64,000 bases of DNA from an uncultured Lentisphaerota bacterium. Lineage in GTDB: Bacteria; Verrucomicrobiota; Kiritimatiellia; CAIQIC01. This document shows positions 1 through 9,400 of this stretch, piece by piece. A program made the position numbers and the translations under genes. Under the pieces are notes generated by a model. The model did no database searches. It was not told the origin of the DNA and saw only the letters and a list, made by a program, of their open reading frames with translations. Where the stretch lies: NCBI GenBank assembly GCA_903896925.1, contig CAITZM010000187.1:62001-126000 (forward strand). The letters run 5' to 3'. How positions within the stretch are numbered: the stretch's first letter is position 1; each line of letters opens with the position of its first letter.

Positions 1-481
1 GGCCCAAGGGCTGGACGGCTGCGATCTGCATCAGCCACGCGGCGTGGCTCTGGCGCGCGGCGTTGAGTGCGATCCGTTGCCAGCGCGCGCTCTTCTCGGC
101 GAACTGGTCCGGCGTCAGGCGCACAATGCTCCGCTCGGTGAGCACGGGATACAGCGTGCCGGCACCCAGCTCGACCGCCTTCTGGACGATGAAATCCATC
201 GTGGCCTCGCGCGTCAGCGCCTGCACCAGGATGAGTTCCGGCGCTGGTCGCGGCCGGGTCTGCTCCTCCAGCAGCCGCAGCTCCGCCCCGCGCTTGGCGA
301 TGACGGCCACCTCGGCCAGACCGGTGCGGCCCGCGCCGTCGAAGACCTCGACGCGCTCGCCGAGGCGGGCGCGCAGGACGTTGACGAGATGATGCGCCTC
401 GGTTTCGTCCACGCCCAGCATGGCGCCCCGCCACGCTTCCGGCACGACGAAGCACCGCAGATGTTCACGGGCTGGTTTCAT
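1..481 (-). CDS. rsmE: 16S rRNA m3U1498 methyltransferase RsmE, 3' end cut by window edge
   Basis: RsmE uses S-adenosylmethionine to methylate N3 of U1498 in 16S rRNA. The first 160 residues are visible and the frame runs open off the window. Family hallmarks are an N-terminal PUA-like segment with a conserved EAHHLVNVLR stretch (residues 28-37), the KAVELGAGTLYPVLTERS block (101-118) and NAARQS (140-145). The SAM-binding trefoil-knot region lies beyond the edge. The ATG overlaps the stop of the upstream tcdA as ATGA, so the two are probably translationally coupled. The family assignment is firm; the unseen C-terminus cannot be judged. Confidence 0.93.
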   Translation of the reverse strand, partial: MKPAREHLRCFVVPEAWRGAMLGVDETEAHHLVNVLRARLGERVEVFDGAGRTGLAEVAVIAKRGAELRLLEEQTRPRPAPELILVQALTREATMDFIVQKAVELGAGTLYPVLTERSIVRLTPDQFAEKSARWQRIALNAARQSHAAWLMQIAAVQPLG

Positions 482-1230
482 GGTTCTCCGGCGAGTTTCA
501 TAATCACGATATTGGCGGCGACCAAGCCAAAAATGCCGGTCAGGGTCGGCAGGCTGCCGAGCGGTTTGCGCTGGCGGCCGCGCGCCAGGACATCTTTTTC
601 CGCCGGGTTCTCCAGCGCCTCGGCCTGCAGGGCGCGCGGCGTCTTGCGCGGCAGCTCGGCGGAGAAGACGCAGGTGATACCGCTGGTGATGCCGGCCGCG
701 CGCAGGCGCTTGCGCATGAAGCGGGCGAGCGGGCAGCGGTCGGTCCGGGCGAGATCGGCCACGCGCAGCTGCGTGGGATCGGTGCGCTCCGCCGCGCCCA
801 TGCTGGAGACGATGAGCGGCAGGCCGGCGGCCGCGGCGTCGCGCAGCAGGCCAAACTTCGGGCCGACGGAGTCGATCGCATCCACGAGGGCATCGGCGCC
901 GGCGAGGATCTGCGGGCGCGTCTGCTGGTCGCCAAAGATTTGCAGCGCCTCGACGTCGCACCGCGGATTGATGTCGAGCAGGCGCTCGCGGGCGACCGCC
1001 ACCTTGGCCCGGCCGAGCGTCGAGTGCAGCGCCAGCAGCTGGCGGTTGAGGTTGGTCGGCCGGATCTCGTCGAAGTCCACCAGCCGCAGATGGCCGACCC
1101 CCGCGCGGGCCAGCGCCTCCGCCGCATAGGAGCCGACCGCGCCCAGCCCGACGATCACCACGCGCGCAGCCTGCAGGCGGGCCATCGCCGCCGCCCCGAG
1201 CAGCATCTCTGTCCGTAGGAATTGGTTCAC
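478..1230 (-). CDS. tcdA: tRNA threonylcarbamoyladenosine dehydratase (TcdA/CsdL, ThiF-E1 fold)
   Basis: This is an E1-like enzyme that cyclises t6A37 in tRNA to ct6A using ATP. The nucleotide-binding GLGAVGS loop is near residues 28-34, followed by the VDFDEIRPTNLNRQ adenylation motif (51-64), typical of TcdA rather than of MoeB or ThiF, which carry zinc cysteines missing here. The GTG start at 1230 gives 250 residues and places the N-terminus where TcdA proteins begin. Upstream in-frame starts, to about 1401, would add a tail unlike the family. No strong ribosome site is visible, so the start is moderately certain. The stop overlaps the rsmE start (ATGA). Confidence 0.88.
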   Translation of the reverse strand: MNQFLRTEMLLGAAAMARLQAARVVIVGLGAVGSYAAEALARAGVGHLRLVDFDEIRPTNLNRQLLALHSTLGRAKVAVARERLLDINPRCDVEALQIFGDQQTRPQILAGADALVDAIDSVGPKFGLLRDAAAAGLPLIVSSMGAAERTDPTQLRVADLARTDRCPLARFMRKRLRAAGITSGITCVFSAELPRKTPRALQAEALENPAEKDVLARGRQRKPLGSLPTLTGIFGLVAANIVIMKLAGEP

Positions 1231-1433
1231 GCGGAGAGTTAACCGCCAAGCAGCTCCGAACGCCAAGAAAATCTTTTGGCCTGTGCTGGCTGCCGCCGGA
1301 AACATCGGCTCCCAATGCCTCACGCACAGGGTCCTGATCCTGCGTGTGCCCGCCATGACGTGCCCGGTTTGAGCGGAAGCTGTGCCCTTGCGTAAGCCCA
1401 AGCTGCGAAGAGCTTTCCCCTGCCATCCAAGCC

Positions 1434-1481
1434 CTGGAAAAGAGCGCGGCCGGAGTTTCCAAGGATTGGAAATCCGGCCGC
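1434..1481 (-). terminator. Putative intrinsic terminator of pckG built on a TTTCCAA repeat
   Basis: Beginning 36 bases past the pckG stop, GCGGCCGGA pairs with TCCGGCCGC, and nested inside is TTTCCAA-GGA-TTGGAAA. Together they form a stem of about 16 bp with a single unpaired G. On the minus strand the stem is followed by a CTCTTTT run. This is the standard intrinsic terminator layout. The inner palindrome is also a member of a dispersed repeat family in this window, so the terminator may be a co-opted repeat. Confidence 0.5.
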
Positions 1482-1516
1482 TGCTGCCTTCAGCCTTCAG
1501 TCTCTGCTCTTCAACT

Positions 1517-3298
1517 TCAGGCCTTCAGCCGCTGCTCCAAGGCATTGAGCTCGTCGGTGATGCCCTGGGGCAGGCGCGCGCCGAACTTGGCGAAGTACTC
1601 GCGGATCGCGGGGATTTCGGCCAGCCACAGGCCCTTGTCCACGCGCAGCAGTTCCTCGATATCCGCACGCGACACGTCCAGCCCGCTGACGTCGATCGCT
1701 TCGGGCGTGGGCAGGTGGCCGATCGGGGACGCCACGGCCGGGGCGGTGCCGGCGCAGCGCTCGAAGATCCAGCGGAGCACGCGGGCGTTTTCGCCGAAGC
1801 CCGGCCAGAGCCAGCGGCCGTCCGCCGACTTACGGAACCAGTTCACGTAAAAGATCTTGGGCAACTTCGCGCCGGCGGTCGCGCCGACCTTGAGCCAGTG
1901 GGCGAAGTAGTCGCCCATGTGGTAGCCGCAGAAGGGCAGCATCGCCATCGGGTCGCGCCGCGCGACGCCGACCGCGCCGGCCTGCGCCGCCGTGGTTTCC
2001 GATGACTGCTGCGCGCCGAGGAAGGTGCCGTGCTGCCAGCTCAGGGCCTCAAAGACGAGCGGGACGGTGGTCGGGCGGCGGCCGCCGAAGAGGATCGCGG
2101 AGATCGGCACGCCCTGGGGATCCTGCCACGCCGCGTCGATCACCGGGCACTGCGCGGCGGGCGCGGTGTAGCGCGCGTTCGGATGCGCGACCTTCTTGCC
2201 ACAGCCGGGCGTCCACTCCTCGCCAAGCCAGCTCGTCAGCTTCGCCGGCGGCTGGTCGGTCATGTCCTCCCACCAGACGTCGCCCTTCGCCTCGTCGAAC
2301 CCGACGTTGGTGAAGATGCTGTTGTGCGTCACGGTCTGCATCGCGTTCGGGTTCGAGTGCAGGGAGGTGCCCGGCGCGACGCCGAAGAAGCCGGCCTCGG
2401 GGTTGATCGCGTAGAGGCGGCCGTCGGAGTGGAACTTCATCCAGGCGATGTCGTCACCGATGCACTCGGCCTTCCAGCCGGGAATCGTCGGCGTGAGCAT
2501 GGCGAGGTTGGTCTTGCCGCAGGCGCTGGGGAACGCGGCGGCGACGTAGATCTTCTGGCCCTGCGGATTGGTCAGGCCGAGGATCAGCATGTGCTCCGCC
2601 AGCCAGCCGCCGTCGCGGGCCATGGTCGAGGCGATGCGCAGCGAGAAGCACTTCTTGCCGAGCAGAGCATTGCCGCCGTAGCCGCTGCCGAACGACCAGA
2701 TCGCGCGCTCCTCCGGGAAGTGGACAATGTACTTGTGGTCCTGGTTGCACGGCCAGGCGACATCCTTTTGGCCCGCCGCCAGCGGCGCGCCGACGGAGTG
2801 CAGGCACGGGACGAACTCGCCGGTGGGGCCGAGGGCTTCCAGCACCTTGGCGCCCATGCGGGTCATGATGCGCATGTTGACCACGACGTAGGGCGAATCG
2901 GACAGCTCGACGCCGATGTGCGCGATGTGCGAGCCGATCGGGCCCATGCTGAAGGGGATGACGTAGAGCGTGCGGCCCTTCATCGCGCCCTTGAACAGGC
3001 CGAGCAGCTTGGACTTCATCTCCGCCGGGTCGAACCAGTTGTTCGTCGGGCCGGCGTCGTCCTTGCTCTGCGAACAGATGAAGGTGCGGTCCTCGACGCG
3101 CGCGACGTCGCCGGGGTTCGAGCGGCACCAGAAACTGCCCGGGCGCGCGGGGATCGGCGTGAACGTGCCGTTCGTGACCATCTGCGCGCAGAGCGCGTCG
3201 GACTCCGCTTGCGAGCCGTCACACCAGTGGATCTTGTCCGGCTGGCACAGCGCGGCGACCTCGTTCACCCAGTTCAGCAGCTTCGCATTTTTCGTCAT
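1517..3298 (-). CDS. pckG: Phosphoenolpyruvate carboxykinase, GTP-dependent
   Basis: PckG catalyses GTP-dependent interconversion of oxaloacetate and phosphoenolpyruvate in the cytosol, at the entry to gluconeogenesis. The 593-residue protein has the normal family length. It carries FGSGYGGNALLGKKC (203-217), the P-loop FPSACGKTN (256-264) with the reactive Cys260, and the kinase-2 motif DDIAWMKF (282-289). These are GTP-class rather than ATP-class signatures. The ATG at 3298 has a GAGG ribosome site about six bases upstream; longer in-frame starts have no such support. A probable terminator follows. The gene is monocistronic as far as can be seen. Confidence 0.97.
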   Translation of the reverse strand: MTKNAKLLNWVNEVAALCQPDKIHWCDGSQAESDALCAQMVTNGTFTPIPARPGSFWCRSNPGDVARVEDRTFICSQSKDDAGPTNNWFDPAEMKSKLLGLFKGAMKGRTLYVIPFSMGPIGSHIAHIGVELSDSPYVVVNMRIMTRMGAKVLEALGPTGEFVPCLHSVGAPLAAGQKDVAWPCNQDHKYIVHFPEERAIWSFGSGYGGNALLGKKCFSLRIASTMARDGGWLAEHMLILGLTNPQGQKIYVAAAFPSACGKTNLAMLTPTIPGWKAECIGDDIAWMKFHSDGRLYAINPEAGFFGVAPGTSLHSNPNAMQTVTHNSIFTNVGFDEAKGDVWWEDMTDQPPAKLTSWLGEEWTPGCGKKVAHPNARYTAPAAQCPVIDAAWQDPQGVPISAILFGGRRPTTVPLVFEALSWQHGTFLGAQQSSETTAAQAGAVGVARRDPMAMLPFCGYHMGDYFAHWLKVGATAGAKLPKIFYVNWFRKSADGRWLWPGFGENARVLRWIFERCAGTAPAVASPIGHLPTPEAIDVSGLDVSRADIEELLRVDKGLWLAEIPAIREYFAKFGARLPQGITDELNALEQRLKA

Positions 3299-3498
3299 GA
3301 CGTCCTCGTTTTCCCGTGGCGCCACCAAGCATATACGCCCCGTGGGGGCGGGAGGATAATGAGGGACCTCAAAACCGGCAAGCAGAAATTTTGGAAAGTT
3401 TTCATGTGCTGGAAACAGCTGCGACAGGGGGGCAAGGCCTGGCAAGGGAACCCGGATTTGAGTTTGAGCCGCGCTCCGGCCATGCGTATGATGGGCGC

Positions 3499-4908
3499 GT
3501 GAGGCAAGAAGATACCTTTGATGTCGCCTGCAGCGCGGCGGCGGTCACCGCCGACGCGCTCGCCGTGTTTGCCGGCTTCTGGCTGGCGGTCTGGATCCGG
3601 TTCGACACCGGCTGGATCCCGATGTTCCACGAGGCGCCGATGTCACGCAGCCTCTACCTCTATGGCGCGGGCGTCGGCGCGGTCCTGTTCCTCCTGATCT
3701 TCCGCTCGCTGGGCCTCTACGTGCGGCCGCAGACGGGCGCGTTCAGCTTCAAGATCCCGCGGCTCGTGCGCGCCACCGGCTGGGGCATCCTGCTGGCGAC
3801 CGCGCTGGCCTTCGCCATCCGCACCGAGCCGCCGCTCTCGCGCGTGGTCACCGGCCTTTCGTTCTTCACCGTCCTCTTCCTCGTCCTGCTCGAGCGCTGG
3901 CTGCTGTTCAAGATCGAGTGGCACCTCGCCAAGCACAAGGCGGAGGTCAAGCGCGTCGTCGTCATCGGCACCAACAAGCTGGCGGCGCACATCCGGGACG
4001 CGCTCAAGGGCACGCCGACGCTGCGCTCGCGCATCACCGCCTTCCTGCGCACCGACGGCGAGGCGCCGGACCCGGCCCTGCCGCCGGAGCTGGTCCGCGG
4101 CTCGCTCGCCGACCTCGCCGGCATGGTCGAGCGCGGCGAGGTGGACCAGGTGATCTGCGCCGACTTCTCGCTCTCCAACGACCGCATGTCGGAGTTGCTG
4201 CTGCTGAGCGAGCGCCACCTCGTCAGTTTCCACACCGTGCCGGACATGTTCGGGATGCTGACCCAGAAGGTGCATATCGAGATGCTGGGCGATGTCCCGT
4301 TGCTCGGCCTCGACAAGTGGCCGCTGGACTACGTCGTCAACCGCGGCCTCAAGCGCGCCGAGGACATCGTCGGCGGCGCCATCGGGCTGGTCCTCGCCGC
4401 GCCGGTCATCGCCGTCGCCGCCGCGCTGATCAAGCGCGAGTCGCCCGGCCCGGCCTTCTACCGGCAGGAGCGCTGCGGCGAGGGCGGCAAGAGCTTCCCG
4501 ATCCTCAAGCTGCGCACCATGCGCGCCGACGCCGAGGAGGCGAGCGGCCCCGTCTGGGCGCGGCCCGACGACCCGCGCCGCACGCGCACCGGCGCCTGGC
4601 TGCGCGCGCACAACCTCGACGAGCTGCCCCAGTTCTGGAACGTACTCAAGGGCGAGATGAGCCTCGTCGGCCCGCGGCCCGAGCGCCCGCACTTCGTCGA
4701 GCAGTTCAAGGACGACATCAGCCGCTACATGTGGCGCCACTCCTCCAAGCCCGGCATCACCGGCTGGGCGCAGGTCAACGGCCTGCGGGGCAACACCAGC
4801 ATCCGCGACCGCATCCAGTACGACCTCTACTACCTCGAAAACTGGTCGGTCGCCCTCGACTTCAAGATCATCGCCAAGACCTTCTTCGCGCGGCAGAATG
4901 CGTACTGA
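3499..4908 (+). CDS. Undecaprenyl-phosphate sugar phosphotransferase (WcaJ/WbaP type)
   Basis: This is a membrane initiating enzyme for exopolysaccharide or O-antigen repeat units; it transfers a sugar-1-phosphate from a nucleotide sugar to undecaprenyl phosphate. The N-terminal part has about four hydrophobic segments (residues 12-32, 52-72, 92-108, 116-135). A Rossmann-like domain begins at KRVVVIGTNK (151). The C-terminal catalytic bacterial sugar transferase domain (about 275-469) has KLRTM, DELPQFWNVLKGEMSLVGPRPE and a terminal WAQVNGLRG block. The GTG at 3499 is chosen because the membrane region starts directly after it; in-frame codons extend to 3316 but look non-coding. The sugar specificity is unknown, and no other polysaccharide genes adjoin. 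Confidence 0.88.
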   Translation: MRQEDTFDVACSAAAVTADALAVFAGFWLAVWIRFDTGWIPMFHEAPMSRSLYLYGAGVGAVLFLLIFRSLGLYVRPQTGAFSFKIPRLVRATGWGILLATALAFAIRTEPPLSRVVTGLSFFTVLFLVLLERWLLFKIEWHLAKHKAEVKRVVVIGTNKLAAHIRDALKGTPTLRSRITAFLRTDGEAPDPALPPELVRGSLADLAGMVERGEVDQVICADFSLSNDRMSELLLLSERHLVSFHTVPDMFGMLTQKVHIEMLGDVPLLGLDKWPLDYVVNRGLKRAEDIVGGAIGLVLAAPVIAVAAALIKRESPGPAFYRQERCGEGGKSFPILKLRTMRADAEEASGPVWARPDDPRRTRTGAWLRAHNLDELPQFWNVLKGEMSLVGPRPERPHFVEQFKDDISRYMWRHSSKPGITGWAQVNGLRGNTSIRDRIQYDLYYLENWSVALDFKIIAKTFFARQNAY

Positions 4909-4910
4909 AG

Positions 4911-4949
4911 CATGGTGGAGGGATGATGGTGCATGGTGGATGGAAAATG
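4911..4949. repeat. Left arm of a CATCCACCATGCACCATC-type inverted repeat
   Basis: This low-complexity run is the reverse complement of the run at 5241-5293; 18 consecutive bases, CATCCACCATGCACCATC in the complement, match exactly. The two arms bracket the small membrane gene at 4940-5239. A third copy of the motif lies at 62020-62062. Confidence 0.6.
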
Positions 4950-5239
4950 GAACTGATGTGAAGCAACCCCAAAAAGGACCTGTTGCTCTGATCGTTGTTG
5001 GCTCGCTGTGCGCTCTCGGCCCGGTGTGGGGAGTGCTGGGTAGCATGATCGGCATGATCTGTGCCTTTCGATCTCTGGGTCAATCTTCCGCTGCTACTCC
5101 GGGGCAACTTGCATCGGATAGTAGCATGGCGCTGTGGGCCATCGTGGCCGGTGGCTTTCTTTGTCCGATTGGCATCGCGATGCTCGTCGGCGGGATCGTT
5201 TGGCTGAACAAAATCAGAAGGCCCGCTGCTAGCCCATGA
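4940..5239 (+). CDS. Small two-helix membrane protein of unknown function
   Basis: The 99-residue product has two hydrophobic helices, about residues 13-35 and 62-85, separated by a polar loop. It ends in a short basic tail (KIRRPAASP). Nothing identifies a function; the glycine-rich first helix is loosely reminiscent of ExbB/MotA-type channel proteins, but the match is too short to use. The start is uncertain: ATG at 4940 lies within a repeat, and GTG at 4958 is an alternative. The gene sits between the sugar transferase and a HAD phosphatase, on the same strand, and is flanked by arms of an inverted repeat, which suggests it may have arrived as a cassette. Confidence 0.5.
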   Translation: MENGTDVKQPQKGPVALIVVGSLCALGPVWGVLGSMIGMICAFRSLGQSSAATPGQLASDSSMALWAIVAGGFLCPIGIAMLVGGIVWLNKIRRPAASP

Positions 5240-5240
5240 C

Positions 5241-5293
5241 TCATCCACCATGCACCATCCTCCATCCACCATTTCCCCTTCACCATCCGCCAT
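5241..5293. repeat. Right arm of the CATCCACCATGCACCATC-type inverted repeat
   Basis: This run of CCATC/CACCAT units is complementary to 4911-4949. It contains several ATG triplets that create spurious His/Pro-rich N-termini in all frames, so starts in this stretch should be distrusted. Confidence 0.6.
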
Positions 5294-5981
5294 GCTTCCC
5301 CGCACGGCGGTCCTCTTCGACATCGACGGCACGCTGCTGGATTTCCACGGCGCGGGGCGCAAGTCGTTCGTCCAAGCCTTGGAACAGATGTTCGGCTGGC
5401 GCGACGAGATCACCTACATCCACTTCCACGGCAACACCGACCTCAACGTCCTGCGGCAGATTTTCGCCGCGCACGGCGCGGAGCTGACGGCGGCGAAGCA
5501 GCGGGACTTTTTTGCAGCGCTGGCGATGGAATTGAACCAGTTGGCGGCCGAGGCGCCTTCGACCTGCCATCCAGGGGTCGCCGGTCTGCTCCAAGCCCTC
5601 GCGGCCGACCCACGCGTTGCGCTCGGCATTGTCACCGGCAACATCGAGTCCACCGCACACATCAAGCTGCACCGCGCCGGCCTGCGTCACTTCTTCCGCC
5701 ACGGCGGCTACTCCGACGAACATGCCGACCGCGCCGACATCGCACGCCAGGCGCTCGGCCGGCTGCGTGCCGACCTGCCGCCGGGCACGGATTTTTCCGC
5801 CGTGTGGCTCATCGGCGATACGCCCTCCGACATCGCCGCCGCCCATGCCGTCGGCGCCCGCTGCCTCGCGGTCGCCACCGGCCGCTCCACTATTCCCGAA
5901 CTGCACGCCGCCGGCGCCGATGCCGTCTTCCCCACCCTCGCCGATACCGCCGCGGTGCTGCACGCCCTCGGGCTCATCTGA
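5292..5981 (+). CDS. HAD-superfamily phosphatase, phosphoglycolate-phosphatase-like
   Basis: This is a cytosolic magnesium-dependent phosphomonoesterase of the haloacid dehalogenase fold. Motif I FDIDGTLLDF (residues 9-18) supplies the nucleophile and acid Asp pair. A helical cap follows, then TGNIE (motif II), and GDTPSD (motif IV) near 178-183. At 229 residues it has the usual Gph/PGMB-subfamily length. The ATG at 5292 is preferred over ATGs up to 42 bases upstream, because those fall in a repeat and encode only His/Pro-rich residues. The substrate cannot be read from the sequence; phosphoglycolate or a sugar phosphate are the ordinary possibilities. Confidence 0.88.
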   Translation: MLPRTAVLFDIDGTLLDFHGAGRKSFVQALEQMFGWRDEITYIHFHGNTDLNVLRQIFAAHGAELTAAKQRDFFAALAMELNQLAAEAPSTCHPGVAGLLQALAADPRVALGIVTGNIESTAHIKLHRAGLRHFFRHGGYSDEHADRADIARQALGRLRADLPPGTDFSAVWLIGDTPSDIAAAHAVGARCLAVATGRSTIPELHAAGADAVFPTLADTAAVLHALGLI

Positions 5982-5990
5982 AGAGGAAAT

Positions 5991-6064
5991 GTAGGGGCGC
6001 AGTCTTGCTGCGCCCCTCTTCGTGAAAGCAGCGCACATTGGGCGCAGCAAGACTGCGCCCCTAC
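5991..6064. repeat. Paired REP-like hairpins with GTAG heads (BIME-like)
   Basis: The left unit is GTAG, then stem GGGCGCAG, loop TCTTG and stem CTGCGCCC (5991-6015). The right unit is the exact reverse complement (6040-6064). The units are 24 bases apart. The same paired unit recurs at 13921-13994 and, with one loop base changed in the right unit, at 42356-42430. Confidence 0.85.
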
Positions 6065-6124
6065 AAGAGCGGGAAGGGCGAGCGTCCTTGTGAGCTGTAC
6101 CGGCCACAGCGGGGCAGGTTCGTT

Positions 6125-6147
6125 GTAGCCGGGATCGGTGATCCCGG
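6125..6147. repeat. Single GTAG-headed hairpin
   Basis: GTAG is followed by stem CCGGGATC, loop GGT and stem GATCCCGG. It shares head and geometry, but not stem sequence, with the element at 5991. Confidence 0.75.
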
Positions 6148-6192
6148 CAGGCGCAAACGATGGCGTCCTGCAGCCGGATCGTTTTCCGCCGT

Positions 6193-6253
6193 GTAGCCGC
6201 GTTCGTGCGAACGCGGTCTCCATTGATTGCCGCACTCTCACGAGTGCGGCTAC
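6193..6253. repeat. Paired GTAG-headed hairpins with different stems
   Basis: The left unit (6193-6216) is GTAG with stems CCGCGTTC/GAACGCGG. The right, inverted unit (6230-6253) is GTAG with stems CCGCACTC/GAGTGCGG. Both are perfectly paired although they differ from each other. With the neighbouring elements it fills most of the 484-base gap between the HAD gene and the GH38-like gene. Confidence 0.8.
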
Positions 6254-6315
6254 AGGCAGCCCTGCTTATGGGCGTGATGGAGTCCCATTCACAGGAAATA
6301 GGTTGATCTGTCCGT

Positions 6316-6347
6316 CTAGCTGGGAGGGGCGGTGTCCTCACCGCCCC
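6316..6347. repeat. GCTGGGAG-headed hairpin
   Basis: The head CTAGCTGGGAG is followed by GGGCGGT, a six-base loop and ACCGCCC. It belongs to the second hairpin family, with relatives at 9776, 13834, 56329 and 63578. The remaining bases to 6465 hold only degenerate palindromic sequence. Confidence 0.7.
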
Positions 6348-6465
6348 GCATGGGGCAGCCGCCATGCCTTAGGCGCGGATATTGCCGGTCGAGGCGGCAT
6401 GCAGCTCACTGCCTTGGCGTCGCTGCCGCGCACGGCTCGCGAGGACGCTCGCCCGGATTGCGCCC

Positions 6466-9400
6466 TCACTCCACACGCAACGTGACAAGCCCCCAGGCAG
6501 GAACAAGGATTTTTTCCTTCGCAGGCACAAGCGGCAGCTCGCTGAGATTGCTCAGGAAAACCTGCGCCGGCACGGGTTCGCTCCACTGCAGCCTCACAGT
6601 CTGGTCGCGGCCGGACGCGCCGTAGAGCCGCACCACCCAGCCGCGGCCGTCGTCGGCGGGCTTGAACGCGGTGACGACAACTTCATCCGGCTCCACGCTC
6701 AAGCGCGGCACGGCGGCCGGCAGCGGTCCGTGTGCGGGCATGACCACCAAAGGCTGGCAGCGCTCCGCGCCAAAGCGCGCGGCCGCGAGCGCGTCGAAGC
6801 CGCCGGCATGCGGCTGCACGGCGTACCGAAATTCCAGCCAGCCAGCCTGGTCGGCCTTGTAGTTGGTGTGCCAGTGGTTGTTGAGGATCCACGAGTAGAG
6901 CGTCTGCGTCGGCCCGATTTTTTGCAGCCACGGCTTCCACGGCTCGGGCTGGTGGCGCGGCGCGTTGGCGGTGATGCCACCGACCTCGAGCAGCGGCGCA
7001 TCCAAGGTGGCCAGCGTCACGCCGAGCTTCCTGCTGGACACATCGGCCCAGCGGCTGACGCTGAACCAGTTCTTGCACGCGCCGGGGATCTGGTCGAGTT
7101 CGGGCCGCGTCACCGAGAACTGCGTGTCGAGCCGCACCCGCCCCCCCGGCACGCGGAAGCCGAAGCCGATATGTGCGCCCTCAACCTCGCGCACGGCAAG
7201 CTTGTCGAGACGATCGATGAACTCCACCCGTGGCTGACCGCTGACGACGCGCACATCGCGCACGAGCTGCTTGCAGCCGGGCGCGTCAGACACGATGCGC
7301 AGCGTCGCGACCAGCGGGCCGGCATCCACCACCGTGATGCGCGGTTCGCCGCTGCGCTGGAGATCCTTCAGGTCGGCACCCGGCAGATAGAAATAGTCGT
7401 TCAGCGCCGTACCGCTGGCGGTATCCACCAGGTTTTCCGCGTGACCCTTGAAGCGCAGGTCGCAGACGCCACCGGTGCGCGGGTCGATCAGTGCTGTCAG
7501 GAATTCGTTGGTCAAACCGGTGACACCCGCACCGGCCGCGCCCTGTTTGACGCCGGCGGCGGGTCCGACGAAATAGCGGCGCGCGGAAAAGGGCGGCAGG
7601 CTTTCCACCAACAGCGCCAATTCCCCAGACGCGAGCCGCTGCGATGGTGCGGCACGGCCGGCCGCATCCACGACATAGTCGCCATCGGCGAACAGTTTCT
7701 TCGGGAGGATGACCACGTCGGTGCGCGGCCAGTTGGCCGTATTGAAGACATCCACGGCGCAGTTGCTGACCGCGCCGCGCGCGGCGGCGGCCTTGGCGAG
7801 CAGCTTCTGCGATTGCGCATCGGCGTCGAGCGCGAACGCCTGCTTGATCTTCCACTGGCCCTTGGTGAAGTCGGTGTCCGGCTTGGTGACGCTGCAATGC
7901 GCGCCCCACGTGTGCTCGGTGTACATCAGCACATTACGCCAGGCAGAGCGGAACTCGCCGGCCGGGAACTGCGCTTCGGGCGCGAGCGCGAAGATCGTCT
8001 CCGCCTGCACCAGCCGTTCGGCGGCGTTGCGGCTCAGCGCGGTCTCGTGCGCCGTCGAGCCGGCGCCGTCCTCCCAGTAGGGTGTGAAGTCGCCGCGATA
8101 GACCGGCAGCTTGTCCCCATAGCGGTGCTCGAACGCACGGAACATTTCGCCGGCCGTGGCGATCTGGAGGCGCGGCCAGACGTACTTCTTGTTCCAGTCC
8201 TGCACGGCGTCGATCAGCGTCGGATCCGGCACGGCGTTGTCGCCGAAGCCGCTCCAGCGCATCTGCACGATGTCATAGGGATAATTTTGCTCCTCCATTT
8301 CGCGCAGCCGGTCGAGCAGCCGTTGCTGCGCCTTGGGCGCGGTGAGCGTGCCCCACACGTGCGATGCGGCGTAGCCAAGATAGGGCGTCCACACCAGCAC
8401 GCGGCCACGTCCCGACGCCGGCTCCCACCAGAACGGCTTGTCCTGCCACGCCACCAGCGCGCTGCCGATGCGGTCGCAGTAGTTCACGCCATCGGACATA
8501 TATTTCACACCCGCAGCCACGAGCGCCGACGCCGTGCCCCACGTCAGGCCCGGCACATCGCTGATCATCGCGCTCTCGATGCCGACGCCGGTCTTCGCCT
8601 CGACGAGCTTCGCGTAGCGCAGATGCCGCAGCAATTCCTCCGGTGTCGCCAGCCCCGTCAGCAGGTTGTCGTATAGCGCCTGGGGCTCGATCCACCCGTT
8701 GCTGATCGCGGCGAACACTTCCTTCGCCTGCGCCGGCTGCGTGCGCTCGAGATCGTCGAGGCTCCAGAGCACCTCGGCGTTCCAGCGGTACCGGGCGCCG
8801 GGCGCATTGCTCTGCGTCGCCTTCGCCAGTGCGACTGCGGCGACGAGATTGCTCATCTGCTTCGCCTGGATCTCCGGCTGCAGCGCCGTGTAGCCGAGGT
8901 CGTGGTGCGAGTGCGGCAGCAGATAGACCGTGAACTGCCGCACCGGGTGGCGTATGAAATTCGTGTGTGCGATGACCTGCCCTTGCACCTTCAGCGTCAC
9001 CGACAGCTTCTCGTCATGCTGTACGGCAGGCAGCATAAGCTCGTGTGTCGCGCCGCCGGGCTTGAGCTGCAGCGCGACCGGCGTCGCGCCCGCGATCTCG
9101 AGCGAAGCCTCGGCCGCCTCGGCGTAGTCGTGCTGCACGGCGATTTCGAGCGGCTGGAGCTGCCGGCCCTCCTGCGCCAGCACCACCTGTGCAGGACGGA
9201 TGCGGAGCTGATCGCGCACCGGCACGGCGTCGGGTGTGGTGGCGGCAAAGAAAACAATTTCCGCTCCACCGATCGCCGAGTAGTTCCTGGCGTTGATCGC
9301 CGTCACCTGCCAGCGCACGTAGCGCGCGGTGACAGGCGGGAAGCTGGCGAGCGTGATCCCACCCCGCTGGTCCACGTGCGCGACCGGCACCGTCGCGAGC

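Noticed and set aside
5250..5291. N-terminal extension of the HAD phosphatase beginning MHHPP
   Set aside because: It is encoded by the CACCATCC repeat; the HAD motif follows directly from the ATG at 5292.
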